Assembly (NCBI RefSeq): GCF_013410345.1
Contig: NZ_JACCFJ010000001.1
Coordinates: 124,001 to 188,000 of the forward strand
Direction of reading: 5' to 3'
DNA from: Saccharopolyspora hordei
GTDB lineage: Bacteria > Actinomycetota > Actinomycetes > Mycobacteriales > Pseudonocardiaceae
DNA length: 64,000 bases
Position 1 is the first letter of the stretch. Every line of letters begins with the position of its first letter. This document shows, piece after piece, positions 25,164 to 34,868 of this stretch. The notes below the pieces were generated by a model that searched no databases, was not told where the DNA came from, and saw only the letters and a program-made list of their open reading frames with translations. The position numbers were made by a program, and so were the translations under genes.

Positions 25164-25991
25164 ATGCCCGGTGCGATGGGTGCGAACAACGAGCTCGAGC
25201 TGCTGATCACCGTGGTCGTCGGGGCCGACGACGAGCGTTCGGCGCGCGCCGCGTGCCGGGAGCTGGTGCAGGCCGTGGGCGGCCGGATCGTCGCCTCGGG
25301 CGACTGCTCCGACGAGGAGCCGGGCTGCTTCTCGGTCACGATCAGCCGCGCGAGCGCGGAGACCGGCCAGCACGTGGCCGGGCTGTCCCGGGCGGTGCGG
25401 AACTTCCTCCGGGAGCTGGGCCCCGACTACGCCCGCCACCGGGTGGCGTGCGAGCCGCCGACCGCGTGGACCGTGGTGGACCACCCCGAGCTGGTGGGCG
25501 CGCTGGTCCGCGGCGGGGAGCGGATGCTGGTCGAGGCGTGGGCCGGCGGCACGCTCGTGTTCGGCCGCACCGAGCCCGTCGACCCCGACGAGCCGCCCGC
25601 GCCGCCCGCACCGGTGGTGGGCGAGCGGGACGAGCAGGGCCGCCCGCGCCCCCGGTTGGCGCTGGTGGTGGACGTGGTCACCGACCGCCGCGCGGGCGCG
25701 GAGTGGCAGGCGCGCGCCCTGGCCGGCCGGCTGTCGCGCACCACCGAGGTCGTCGGGTGCTCGGCGGAACCGCCGGTGGTGCGGGTCTCCCTGGACCTCG
25801 GCCCGGCGGTGGGCGAGCCGAAGGAGATCGTCCTCGGTGCCGTCGCCGTCCTCGGCGGCGGCGGGTGGTCCCGCGTCACCGACGACGGGGAGAGCGCGAG
25901 CGCGCGGTGGTCCGCCGCCCCGCTCCCGCCGTCCGGGATCGCGGCGATCGAGGTGACCGCGAGGTCCACAGTGGAGGTCGTCCGGAGCTGA
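25164..25991 (+). CDS. Conserved-looking protein of unknown function
   Basis: 275 aa, soluble, two apparent alpha/beta halves joined by a Pro-rich linker (EPPAPPAPVV, about residue 145-155). The first half begins ELELLITVVVGADDERSARAACRELV and the second LALVVDVVTDRRAGAEWQARALAGRL (both given in part), each a strand-helix pattern resembling ferredoxin-like folds. Several cysteines (CRELV, DCSDEEPGC) are present but no metal motif. I do not recognise the family. ATG 25164 or, equally likely, ATG 25176 is the start; neither has a good ribosome site. It precedes the FtsK-type locus by 218 bases. Confidence 0.55.
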   Translation: MPGAMGANNELELLITVVVGADDERSARAACRELVQAVGGRIVASGDCSDEEPGCFSVTISRASAETGQHVAGLSRAVRNFLRELGPDYARHRVACEPPTAWTVVDHPELVGALVRGGERMLVEAWAGGTLVFGRTEPVDPDEPPAPPAPVVGERDEQGRPRPRLALVVDVVTDRRAGAEWQARALAGRLSRTTEVVGCSAEPPVVRVSLDLGPAVGEPKEIVLGAVAVLGGGGWSRVTDDGESASARWSAAPLPPSGIAAIEVTARSTVEVVRS

Positions 25992-26075
25992 CCGCTCCTC
26001 CCACACTGCGGGACGCCGTTCCCCCGCTCCGGCGCGGGATGCGAAGCACGCTCGCCTCCTATCGCCCTTCCGGAC

Positions 26076-26123
26076 GATCAACTCCGCAGGTCGTCACGCA
26101 CCGCGATCAGTCTGTGATCAACT
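26076..26123 (+). promoter_or_regulatory. Repeated GATCAACT motif before the small helical protein genes
   Basis: GATCAACTCC at 26076 and GATCAACTGC at 26116, 40 bases apart; GATCA/TGATC (26105-26109 and 26115-26119) adds a short inverted repeat. The same GATCAACTGC recurs at 26851 before the ATPase gene. Likely common operator or promoter element. Confidence 0.45.
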
Positions 26124-26209
26124 GCACGCCCCTGCCTGCGCCACCGGCCCGGCGGGCCGCTAACTTGTGGACCGTCACAGCCCCCGCCCCCTCGGAGGAC
26201 CGGACCCAC

Positions 26210-26470
26210 ATGGCAGGCGTGGAAGAAGTTCGCGCAGGCATCTCGCTGGCCAACCAGAAGATGCAGGAGGGCATCGCCGCCCTGCAACAGGCGAACCTCG
26301 TGCTCGAAGAGGCCCAATCCGCGCTCCTCTCCGCGACCCAGGGCAGCGCTCAGGAGGACATGCAGCACGCGCACGGCATGCTCGCCGAGGTGATGCAGGT
26401 GATCAACGGCGCGCAGGGCTCGATCCAGGCCACGATGTCCTCCGCCGAGGCCTACGCGGGACGGCTGTAG
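26210..26470 (+). CDS. Small helical-hairpin protein, WXG100-sized (FtsK-type locus)
   Basis: 86 aa, almost entirely predicted helix: helix 1 about residues 3-42 and helix 2 about 47-84, joined by TQGS. Heptad-like Ala/Leu/Gln spacing (ISLANQKMQEGIAALQQANL) suggests a coiled hairpin or dimer. Size and shape match WXG100 secretion substrates, but the turn has T-Q-G in place of W-x-G and there is no Y-x3-D/E tail. ATG 26210 has CGGAGGA eleven bases upstream. Four bases separate it from the next small gene. Function inferred only from linkage to the FtsK-type ATPase. Confidence 0.7.
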   Translation: MAGVEEVRAGISLANQKMQEGIAALQQANLVLEEAQSALLSATQGSAQEDMQHAHGMLAEVMQVINGAQGSIQATMSSAEAYAGRL

Positions 26471-26474
26471 CGCC

Positions 26475-26726
26475 GTGTCCGCCCTGGAGGAGCTCGCGCA
26501 GGTGCTGGGCGTCGTGGAACAGCACCTGCTCGACGCCGGCGCGCACCTGGGCACCACGCGGACGTCGTTGGACGAGGCCGAGAAGGCGCTGGTCACGCTC
26601 GACCCGGAGCACCCGGAGACGGTGGTGCCGCCGAGCCTGCACCGCGCCGACGACCAGGTGGAGCGCGCCCAGGACATGGTCGAGCAGGTGCTGGGCACGC
26701 TCCGCGACTTCGTCACCCGGCTGTAG
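26475..26726 (+). CDS. Second small helical protein (FtsK-type locus)
   Basis: 83 aa. Two amphipathic helices (about 1-40 and 54-83) joined by a Pro-rich turn (LDPEHPETVVPPS). GTG start four bases after the previous stop. Similar length and design to the 86-aa neighbour without obvious sequence identity, reminiscent of EsxA/EsxB-type heterodimers. No signal peptide, membrane segment or cysteine. Confidence 0.68.
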   Translation: MSALEELAQVLGVVEQHLLDAGAHLGTTRTSLDEAEKALVTLDPEHPETVVPPSLHRADDQVERAQDMVEQVLGTLRDFVTRL

Positions 26727-26850
26727 CGGCCCGGGCGGCGCTGCGCGGCACCGGCCGGGCAGCCACCCCGGGCCGGCGTCGGCGCAGGTCGGCACGCACC
26801 TGAACAGCGGACCCGGATCCGGCGCGGGATTGCGTCGTACGGGTCTGCCC

Positions 26851-26888
26851 GATCAACTGCCGAGTGGTACGTTGATCACTGTCAGTGA
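26851..26888 (+). promoter_or_regulatory. Operator-like palindromes before the FtsK-type ATPase gene
   Basis: GATCAAC (26851-26857) and GTTGATC (26871-26877) form a perfect inverted repeat with a 13-base spacer, overlapped by TCACTG-T-CAGTGA (26876-26888), a perfect palindrome. They end 21 bases before the GTG start. The GATCAACTGC half matches the motif at 26116. Confidence 0.5.
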
Positions 26889-26909
26889 CTTCGCTTCCCG
26901 AGGTGGGGT

Positions 26910-29717
26910 GTGGGTAAACGCAACGAGCGGCGGAGCCGCATCGAAGCAGCTTTCGAACGCCTGCGTTCCAGCATCGCCACCGCGCTCGGCGCCGCCGACA
27001 ACGAACGCGCCCGGGTCTTCGCCGAGTGCGCGCAGCAGGAGTTCGCGCTGCGCATCGCGCAGGCCGGCACCGCGGCCGCGGCGCGCGACCCGCAGGAGGT
27101 CGGCGACCCGGACGACCGCGCCTTCCAGGCCGCCCTGCAGGAGGCGCTCGCCGAGCGCGCCGAGGTCTACGCGGAGTGGACCGCCCGCGGGCCGCGGGAG
27201 CTGGAGCAGCTGGTGGCCGGGGTCGCGCCCGGGTCGGCTGGGCTGCCCTGGGCGGACTGGCTCGGCGAGGTCGGCACCCAGGAGCTGGCCGCGCGCCCGC
27301 CCGAGCTGTGGCGCCTCGGCACCGCGGTCGTGCCCGACTCACCGGACCCGCAGCCGTTCCCCGCCGCCGTGCCGCTGCTCGACGAGTCGCACCTGCGGAT
27401 CACCAGCGACGGCAACCCGGAAGCGGCCGAGGCCCTGGTGCAGAACCTGCTGCTGCGGCTGCTCAGCCACTTCCAGCCGGGTGCGGTGCGGCTGCACGTC
27501 TGGGACGTCTCCCAGCTCACCGGCACGCTGCCCGGCCTGTACCCGCTGACCCGCGCCGGGCTGCTCACCGCGCACGACCCCACCCGGCTCGACGAGATGC
27601 TGGAGGCGCTGTCCGACCACATCCGGCGGATCCACACCGGTGCGCTGCTCCGCGGCCACGCCTCGCTGCGAGCGCTGGCCGAGGAGACCGGGCACCGCAC
27701 CGAGCCGTGGCGCGTCGGGGTGCTGTTCGGCAACGGTGAGCCGCTGCGCGAGGAACAGCAGCAGCAGTTGCAGCGGATCGCCCGCAGCGGCCCGGCCTGC
27801 GGCATCCACCTCATCGTCGTGGACCTGTCGCTGACCGTGAACAGCGCGATCGAATCGGTGCGGCTCGTCGGCGACGACCGCGCGCGCTGCAGCACCACCG
27901 GCCCGGAAGCCGTGGTGCACCTGGACGAACCGCCCTCGCGCAACGAGGTCACCCAGGCCTGCACGGCGATCGCGGAAGCGTTCCTGGCCCGCCGCGCGCG
28001 GGTGCGCACCTTCGAGGACCTGGTGCCCGACCAGTACTGGCAGCACAGCTCCAAGTCGGGCCTGCAGGCGCCGGTCGGGTTCCACGAGGGCGAGCCGGTG
28101 TGGGTCACGCTCGGCGACAGCAGCCCGCACACCCTGATCGGCGGGCCGAGCGGCTCGGGCAAGACGAACTTCCTGTACGGCATGCTCGGCGCGCTGGCCG
28201 CCCGCTACTCGCCGGACGAGCTGGAGCTCTACCTGCTCGACTTCAAGGAGGGCGTGTCGTTCGCCCAGTTCACCCCCGGCAGGCGGGACCCGAGCTGGCT
28301 GCCGCACGCGCAGCTGGTCGGGGTCAACGTCAACACCGACCGGGAGTTCGGCCTGGCGCTGCTGCGGTTCCTGGCCCAGGAGATGCGGCGGCGCGCGGCG
28401 GCGGCGAAGGAGCACGAGGTCACCAAGCTCGAGGAGCTGCGCACCGAGGACCCGCAGGGCCGGTGGCCGCGGATCGTCGCGGTGATCGACGAGTTCCAGT
28501 ACCTGTTCGCCGAGCGCGACAGCGTCACCGCGCAGGCCACCGCGCTGCTGGAGGACGTGGCGCGGCGCGGCCGCTCGCAGGGCATCCACCTCGTGCTGGC
28601 CAGCCAGGACGTGTCGGGCATCGAGGCGTTCTGGGGCAAGCCCGCGATCTTCGAGCAGTTCATCCTGCGGATCGCGCTGCCCAAGGCCCGTCGCGTGCTG
28701 GCCGAGCAGAACCTGGCCGCGCTGGAGCTGCCCCGCTGGCACGCGGTGGTCAACCACGAGTCCGGCGTCAAGCACGGCAACGAGATCGCGCGCATCCCCG
28801 ACGCCACCGCGCGCGGCACCCTCGACGCGCTGCAGCGGGAGCTGTGGGAGCGGCGTGCTCCCTCCGCCGCGCCACCGCGCCTGTTCGACGGCTCGATCCT
28901 GCCCGCGCTGTCCACCCTGGACGACTACCGGGAGCTCTCCGCCCCGGTGTCCACGCCGAAGGCGCTGCTGGGGCAGATCATCGACGTGGACGGCACCGCC
29001 GCCGCGGTCCGGCTGAGCCGCTCGCCGGGGCGCAACATCGCGGTGATCGGCTCGGTCCGGGTGGACGCGGTCAGCGTGCTGGGGGCGGCGGCGCTCTCCC
29101 TCGCACGGCAGCACGTGCCCGGCGGCATCCGGTTCACCGTGGCGGCGCTGCTGGACGACGTCGAGGACGAGGCGCGGCACGTCGTGGACCAGCTGCGCGC
29201 CGGCGGGCACGACGCCGGCCTGGTGGGCCTGGACGACATCGAGGAGGCGGTGGCCTCCCTCGCCGACTCGATCGACGGCCGGTCCGGCGCGGACGTCCCG
29301 CACTGCCTGCTGCTCTACGCCGTCGACGCGGCGCAGACCACGCTGGAGCGCAAGGAGCCCGGTCGTCCCAGCGGCCTGGACCACCTGCGGAAGGTGCTCA
29401 AGCAGGGGCCGGAGTCGCGGGTGCACGTCATCGGCTGGTGGCGCAGCGTGCAGCGGGTGAAGAACACCCTCGGCATGGGCCCGGTGGACGACATCGGCGC
29501 GTGGGTGGCCTTCGACGTGCACGGCCAGGAGCTGTCCGCCTTCGCGGCGGGGCAGCCGGTCAGCTGGTCGCCGCGGGCCCGGCGCGGCCTCTTCTTCGAC
29601 CGGGCGGTGCACTCCCGCCCCGAAGTGCTGCTGCCGTTCGACCTCGCGGCGCCGGAGGTCCCGCAGGTGCCACGGCAGCGGGCGTCCGAGCAGGTCTGGG
29701 AGGAAGCCGGTGACTGA
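26910..29717 (+). CDS. Soluble FtsK/SpoIIIE-type ATPase with three ATPase-like domains
   Basis: 935 aa, no membrane segment. Residues 1-130 are basic then helical/coiled. Residues about 150-340 form a degenerate ATPase-like domain without a P-loop. Residues about 380-620 are the active FtsK domain: Walker A GPSGSGKT at 412-419, LLDFKEGVSF, Walker B IVAVIDEFQ with Asp527-Glu528, and LVLASQDVSG. Residues about 680-900 form a third domain whose P-loop position reads GSVRVDAV and lacks Lys/Thr. Three tandem ATPase modules recall EccC of type VII secretion, but there the first is the active one and a membrane anchor is present. GTG start preceded by GAGGTGGG. Could move DNA or small proteins; function not assigned. 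Confidence 0.85.
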   Translation: MGKRNERRSRIEAAFERLRSSIATALGAADNERARVFAECAQQEFALRIAQAGTAAAARDPQEVGDPDDRAFQAALQEALAERAEVYAEWTARGPRELEQLVAGVAPGSAGLPWADWLGEVGTQELAARPPELWRLGTAVVPDSPDPQPFPAAVPLLDESHLRITSDGNPEAAEALVQNLLLRLLSHFQPGAVRLHVWDVSQLTGTLPGLYPLTRAGLLTAHDPTRLDEMLEALSDHIRRIHTGALLRGHASLRALAEETGHRTEPWRVGVLFGNGEPLREEQQQQLQRIARSGPACGIHLIVVDLSLTVNSAIESVRLVGDDRARCSTTGPEAVVHLDEPPSRNEVTQACTAIAEAFLARRARVRTFEDLVPDQYWQHSSKSGLQAPVGFHEGEPVWVTLGDSSPHTLIGGPSGSGKTNFLYGMLGALAARYSPDELELYLLDFKEGVSFAQFTPGRRDPSWLPHAQLVGVNVNTDREFGLALLRFLAQEMRRRAAAAKEHEVTKLEELRTEDPQGRWPRIVAVIDEFQYLFAERDSVTAQATALLEDVARRGRSQGIHLVLASQDVSGIEAFWGKPAIFEQFILRIALPKARRVLAEQNLAALELPRWHAVVNHESGVKHGNEIARIPDATARGTLDALQRELWERRAPSAAPPRLFDGSILPALSTLDDYRELSAPVSTPKALLGQIIDVDGTAAAVRLSRSPGRNIAVIGSVRVDAVSVLGAAALSLARQHVPGGIRFTVAALLDDVEDEARHVVDQLRAGGHDAGLVGLDDIEEAVASLADSIDGRSGADVPHCLLLYAVDAAQTTLERKEPGRPSGLDHLRKVLKQGPESRVHVIGWWRSVQRVKNTLGMGPVDDIGAWVAFDVHGQELSAFAAGQPVSWSPRARRGLFFDRAVHSRPEVLLPFDLAAPEVPQVPRQRASEQVWEEAGD

Positions 29718-30102
29718 CCAGGGTCCGGCGTCGGCCCGGTACAAGGAGCTGACCGCGCTGGCGACCACCGCCGCGGAGCGGATGCGCAAGCACGAGCGGG
29801 CCCGCGCGGCCGAGCTGAGCGAGGTGGTCGCCGCGGGCCGGCAGCGCAAGGACGCGGCGGAGGAGCGGCGCCAGCAGGTCGTCGACGACGTGCGGGTCCG
29901 CTGGAACAACGCGATGGAAGCGCTGTGGGACGAGCGGTGGTTCCGGGTCAAGGGCCTGCCCGAACCCGACCGCTCGGCCCCGCCGATGACCCCGGAGGAG
30001 GCCCGGCGCCTGGTGCAGGACGCGTTCCTGGCGCTGCACGACGCCCTGGAGAAGCCCCGCTTCGGCTCCGGCATCCTCCCCCGCCGCAAGAGGGGCTCCT
30101 GA
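29710..30102 (+). CDS. Small coiled-coil protein (FtsK-type locus)
   Basis: 130 aa, highly charged. Residues 8-70 form a long helix rich in Arg/Glu/Ala (RMRKHERARAAELSEVV, RKDAAEERRQQVVDDV) consistent with a coiled coil; then a WNNAMEALWDERWFR segment with three tryptophans and a basic C-terminus (RRKRGS). It overlaps the ATPase gene by eight bases, so the two are coupled and likely partners. Not recognised as a known family. Its stop is one base from the rox stop on the other strand. Confidence 0.68.
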   Translation: MTDQGPASARYKELTALATTAAERMRKHERARAAELSEVVAAGRQRKDAAEERRQQVVDDVRVRWNNAMEALWDERWFRVKGLPEPDRSAPPMTPEEARRLVQDAFLALHDALEKPRFGSGILPRRKRGS

Positions 30103-30103
30103 C

Positions 30104-31708
<1,605 letters not shown>

Positions 31709-31815
31709 TCATCCCCTCCCCCGTTCTCCCCCGGACAGCGCGCACGGGGCCGACCATGGCGCACGTCATGCGAAACCCACTTCCAGCCGGCGGGCGGTCC
31801 GGGCACCATCAGAGC

Positions 31816-32565
31816 ATGCGAGAGCTCCGTTCCGCCGCCGACGTCGGAGAAGCCACCGATGACCTGCTGGTCCGCTGGGCCGCGCAGGCGCTGGAGCCGG
31901 ACTACCCGCACGCCGGCGGAGCCGCTTGGCAGCACGGCAGCGCCGTCGCCGTCCACGCCCCGAAGCTCAACCGCAACGACCGGATGGCCTTCACCGGCTC
32001 GGCCGACGACTGCACCGCCCTGCTCGCCGAGGTCCTGCCCACGCTGCCGGGCGACACGCTGCGCCCCCTCGCCCGCACCCGGCTGGCGCACCAGGTGGCC
32101 AACCGGCTGGACCTGGAGGTGCGGGCCACGTTCGGCTGGATGGAGTCGTGCGCGACACCGGACACGCCGACGCCCGACGTCGAGTGGCTCACCGCCGAGG
32201 ACGAGCAGGCCGTGGAAAGCCTGCTGCGCAAGGCGAACCCGCGCTCGTACCTGTTCCCCGGCGACCCCGGTGCGCGCCGCTGGGCGGGCGTCCGCGGCGC
32301 CGACGGGACGCTGCTGGCGGTGGGCGGGGACTGCTGGCCGGCCCCGGGGGTGCGCTACGTCTCCGGCGTCGCCACCCACCCCGACCACCGCGGCACCGGC
32401 CTCGGCACCCAGGTCTGCGCGTTCCTGACCCGGGAACTCTCCCGCGAGGGTCACGTGACGCTCATGGTCGACGCGGACAACGAGCCCGCGCTCAAGGTCT
32501 ACCGCAGGCTCGGGTTCAGCTACCACTCCGTCAGCGCGCTGGCCCGACGAGCTTGCCGGGGTTGA
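31816..32565 (+). CDS. GNAT family N-acetyltransferase
   Basis: 249 aa. The C-terminal 120 residues are a GNAT (FR47-like) domain: GVATHPDHRGTGLGTQVCAF is motif A for acetyl-CoA and VDADNEPALKVYRRLGFSYHS motif B. The N-terminal half is a divergent GNAT-like or regulatory segment with no clear motif. Start ATG 31816 has little Shine-Dalgarno. The 3' end overlaps the convergent FAD-oxidase gene by 35 bases. It is divergent from rox and shares the region holding the RAE-like palindrome, so coregulation is possible. Substrate unknown. Confidence 0.8.
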   Translation: MRELRSAADVGEATDDLLVRWAAQALEPDYPHAGGAAWQHGSAVAVHAPKLNRNDRMAFTGSADDCTALLAEVLPTLPGDTLRPLARTRLAHQVANRLDLEVRATFGWMESCATPDTPTPDVEWLTAEDEQAVESLLRKANPRSYLFPGDPGARRWAGVRGADGTLLAVGGDCWPAPGVRYVSGVATHPDHRGTGLGTQVCAFLTRELSREGHVTLMVDADNEPALKVYRRLGFSYHSVSALARRACRG

Positions 32566-34174
32566 GGATCCCGGTCGGGTCCACGGCCCGCTTCGCCGCC
32601 GCGAGCACCGCTTCGCCGACGGCGCCGATCTCCGCGCCCAACCACGGCAGGTGGTCGGCGCCGACGGCGTGGTGGTGCGTGATGGTGCCCCGCCCGGCGA
32701 TGGCGTCCGACGCCGCGCGCTTGGCCCGCTGCCACTGACCGAGCGGGTCCTGCTCGTCACGGGCCGCGAGCACCGTGAAGTACAGCGACGCGCCGGTCTC
32801 GTAGGCGTGCGAGACGTGGCACATCACGATCGGGTCCGCGCCGTCGCGGCGCAGGCTGCGCACGAGCGCGCTGCGCACCGCGGAGCGCAGCTCGCTGAGG
32901 CCGGACCAGTGCGCCGCGGTCTCCAGCGTCTCCACGCACACCCCGCGGTCCAGCAGCGCGTCCCGCTGCCGCGGCCCGGCGAACCGGTGCGACCGCCAGT
33001 TCTCGCCCACGGCACGGCCGAGCCGCACCGCGCGCGTGCCGCGCAGCACCCGCAGGGTGGCCGCGCGGCGCTGCGCGAGCTCCGACCGCGACGCCGCGTC
33101 CCACCCCAGGACGAGCAGGCACGGCCGGCGCACTCCCCTGCTGCGCAGGAAGGCCCGCAGGGCGCTGACCTTCCACGCCCCGGCGAGCTCGAACTGCACC
33201 TCGGTCTCGTCCACATCGGACAGCCGCGTGACGTCGGCGAGCACCCGGCCCTGCGCGAGCACGCGCACCGCGTCGACCCCGCTCTGCCAGCCGTCGAGCA
33301 CGAACGCCTCGTACCGGCTGTGCTCCGGGGCAGGCCGGACCCGCACCGCCACCTCGGTGATCACGCCGAGCGCGCCCTCGCTGCCGACCGCGAGCTGGCG
33401 CAGGTCGGGCCCGGCCGCCGACGCCGGGGCGACGCCGAGCCGCCACTCCCCCGCCGGGGTGGCCAGCCGGACCCCGGCCACCATGTCCTCGAAGCGGCCG
33501 TACCCGGAGGAGGCCTGCCCGGCGGACCGGGTGGCCGCGAAGCCGCCGATGGTGGCCCGCTCGAAGGACTGCGGGAAGTGACCGAGGGTGAAACCCTGCG
33601 CACCCAGCAGGGATTCGGCTTCCACCGCGCGCGTCCCGGCCTGCAGCACGGCGATCCGCGAGCCCGGGTCGAGGGAGACCAGCCGGTCCAGGCGGACCAG
33701 GTCGAGCGCGACCACGGCGGCCTTGGACCCGCGCAGCGCGTCCACCCCGCCGACCACCGACGTGCCGCCGCCGAACGGCACCACCGCGACGTCGTGCCGG
33801 ACGCAGACCTCCAGCACCGCCTGCACCGCCTCGGGGTCGGCGGGGAGCAGCACGGCGTCCGGCACCGCGAGCTCCGCGGCGCTGCGCCGGCGCACCAGGT
33901 CGGTGTAGGACATGCCGCCCGCCCGCGCGAGCCGCGCCGCGGCGTCGGTGCGCACGTGCTCCGCGCCGAGCACGGCCACCAGGTCCTCGCGGGCCGCGTC
34001 CGGCAGAGCGCTGTCCGGCACCTCCAGCAACGACGTCGGCACGGCCGGCGTGGTGGTCTCGGCGAGCCCGATGCGCTGGCGCAACCAGCGCAGCGCTCGG
34101 GGGGACAACGGCGCGGCGGCAGCCCCCGATGGGGTCCACGTGCCGCGCAGGGTGTGTTCGATCAGCCCGCTCAC
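32531..34174 (-). CDS. FAD-binding oxidoreductase, alkylglycerone-phosphate-synthase-like
   Basis: 547 aa, PCMH-type FAD fold. PFGGGTSVVGGVD and the HFPQSFERATIGGFAATRSAGQASSGYG segment (in part) bind FAD as in alkyl-dihydroxyacetone phosphate synthase and Mycobacterium Rv2251; GSEGALGVITEVAVRVRP closes the domain. ITHHHAVGADHLPWLG supplies the His-rich catalytic loop and DPTGILNPGK the C-terminus. I start at the GTG at 34174; an upstream in-frame ATG at 34192 would overlap the divergent TetR start. Neighbours TetR and glpD match the Rv2249c-Rv2251 order, so a glycerol- or ether-lipid-related role is plausible. It is not DprE1. Confidence 0.82.
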   Translation of the reverse strand: MSGLIEHTLRGTWTPSGAAAAPLSPRALRWLRQRIGLAETTTPAVPTSLLEVPDSALPDAAREDLVAVLGAEHVRTDAAARLARAGGMSYTDLVRRRSAAELAVPDAVLLPADPEAVQAVLEVCVRHDVAVVPFGGGTSVVGGVDALRGSKAAVVALDLVRLDRLVSLDPGSRIAVLQAGTRAVEAESLLGAQGFTLGHFPQSFERATIGGFAATRSAGQASSGYGRFEDMVAGVRLATPAGEWRLGVAPASAAGPDLRQLAVGSEGALGVITEVAVRVRPAPEHSRYEAFVLDGWQSGVDAVRVLAQGRVLADVTRLSDVDETEVQFELAGAWKVSALRAFLRSRGVRRPCLLVLGWDAASRSELAQRRAATLRVLRGTRAVRLGRAVGENWRSHRFAGPRQRDALLDRGVCVETLETAAHWSGLSELRSAVRSALVRSLRRDGADPIVMCHVSHAYETGASLYFTVLAARDEQDPLGQWQRAKRAASDAIAGRGTITHHHAVGADHLPWLGAEIGAVGEAVLAAAKRAVDPTGILNPGKLVGPAR

Positions 34175-34181
34175 CAGTACA

Positions 34182-34207
34182 GTGTTACACATGACAGTCG
34201 AATGTCA
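34182..34207. promoter_or_regulatory. Probable TetR operator between FAD oxidase and tetR
   Basis: GTGTTACAC (34182-34190) is a perfect palindrome and TGACA (34192-34196) pairs with TGTCA (34203-34207) across six bases. These cover the tetR start codon and the space before the oxidase start, as expected for autoregulation of a divergent pair; the tetR transcript may be leaderless. Confidence 0.5.
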
Positions 34208-34808
34208 CAGCACGCGTGATCGGCCCGCGCCGAACCGGGTCGGCGACGCCGAGCTGCTGCGCGCGGCCCGGGAGTGCGTGCTCGCCCACGGCGTGCGGCG
34301 GACCACGCTCACCGAGATCGCCCGCCGCGCCGGGGTCAGCCGGATGACCCTCTACCGCCGTTTCCCGGACGTCCGCAGCGTGGTCACCGCGCTGATGACG
34401 GTCGAGTTCGGCGCCGTCCTGGACCGGGCACGCGCGGCGGCGCGCACCGGCCACGCCCGGCAGCGGCTGGTGCGCGCGACCGTGCGCGGCGTGCAGCTGC
34501 TCCAGGACGCACCGCTGCTGCAGCGCGTGCTGGACACCGACGCCGAACTGCTGCTGCCGTACCTGGTGCAGCGGCTGGGCAGCACGCAGCTGGCCGCGGA
34601 GGGCTTCTTCCGCGACTACCTCGCCGAGGGCCACGCGGACGGCTCCATCCGCCCCGGCGACCCGGTGGTCCAGGCGCGGTCGCTGCTGCTGCTCGTGCAG
34701 TCGTTCGTCGTCACCGCCGGGCCCGCGACCACCGACATCAGCGCCGACGCCCTCACCGCGGAGCTCGCCGAGCTCCTCGACGGAGCACTGCGCCCACCCG
34801 GCACCTGA
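34191..34808 (+). CDS. TetR family transcriptional regulator
   Basis: 205 aa. The N-terminal helix-turn-helix is LAHGVRRTTLTEIARRAGVSRMTLYRRFPDV (HTH core RAGVSRMTLYRRF); the rest is the all-helical ligand-binding domain. Divergent from the FAD oxidase and 60 bases before glpD, the same arrangement as Rv2250c in M. tuberculosis, so it probably controls both. Start ATG 34191 lies inside the operator-like palindromes. Ligand unknown. Confidence 0.85.
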   Translation: MTVECHSTRDRPAPNRVGDAELLRAARECVLAHGVRRTTLTEIARRAGVSRMTLYRRFPDVRSVVTALMTVEFGAVLDRARAAARTGHARQRLVRATVRGVQLLQDAPLLQRVLDTDAELLLPYLVQRLGSTQLAAEGFFRDYLAEGHADGSIRPGDPVVQARSLLLLVQSFVVTAGPATTDISADALTAELAELLDGALRPPGT

Positions 34809-34868
34809 GGCGCAGCGCTCGCCGGAACCGCGGACCACCGACCTCCCGCCGAACCACCCGGAGTTGCG

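Noticed and set aside
26210-30102. Bona fide ESX/type VII secretion locus
   Set aside because: No EccB, EccD, EccE or mycosin gene, no W-x-G or Y-x3-D/E signal, and the ATPase lacks a membrane helix; only a distant resemblance is claimed.
32531-34174. FAD oxidase considered as DprE1, partner of DprE2
   Set aside because: The motifs (PFGGGTSVVGG, HHHAVGADHLPW) fit the alkylglycerone-phosphate-synthase branch, and the neighbours match Rv2249c-Rv2251 instead.
34175-34192. Upstream ATG (34192) for the FAD oxidase
   Set aside because: It would overlap the start codon of the divergent tetR gene and the operator palindromes; the GTG at 34174 is preferred, though leaderless use of the ATG cannot be excluded.
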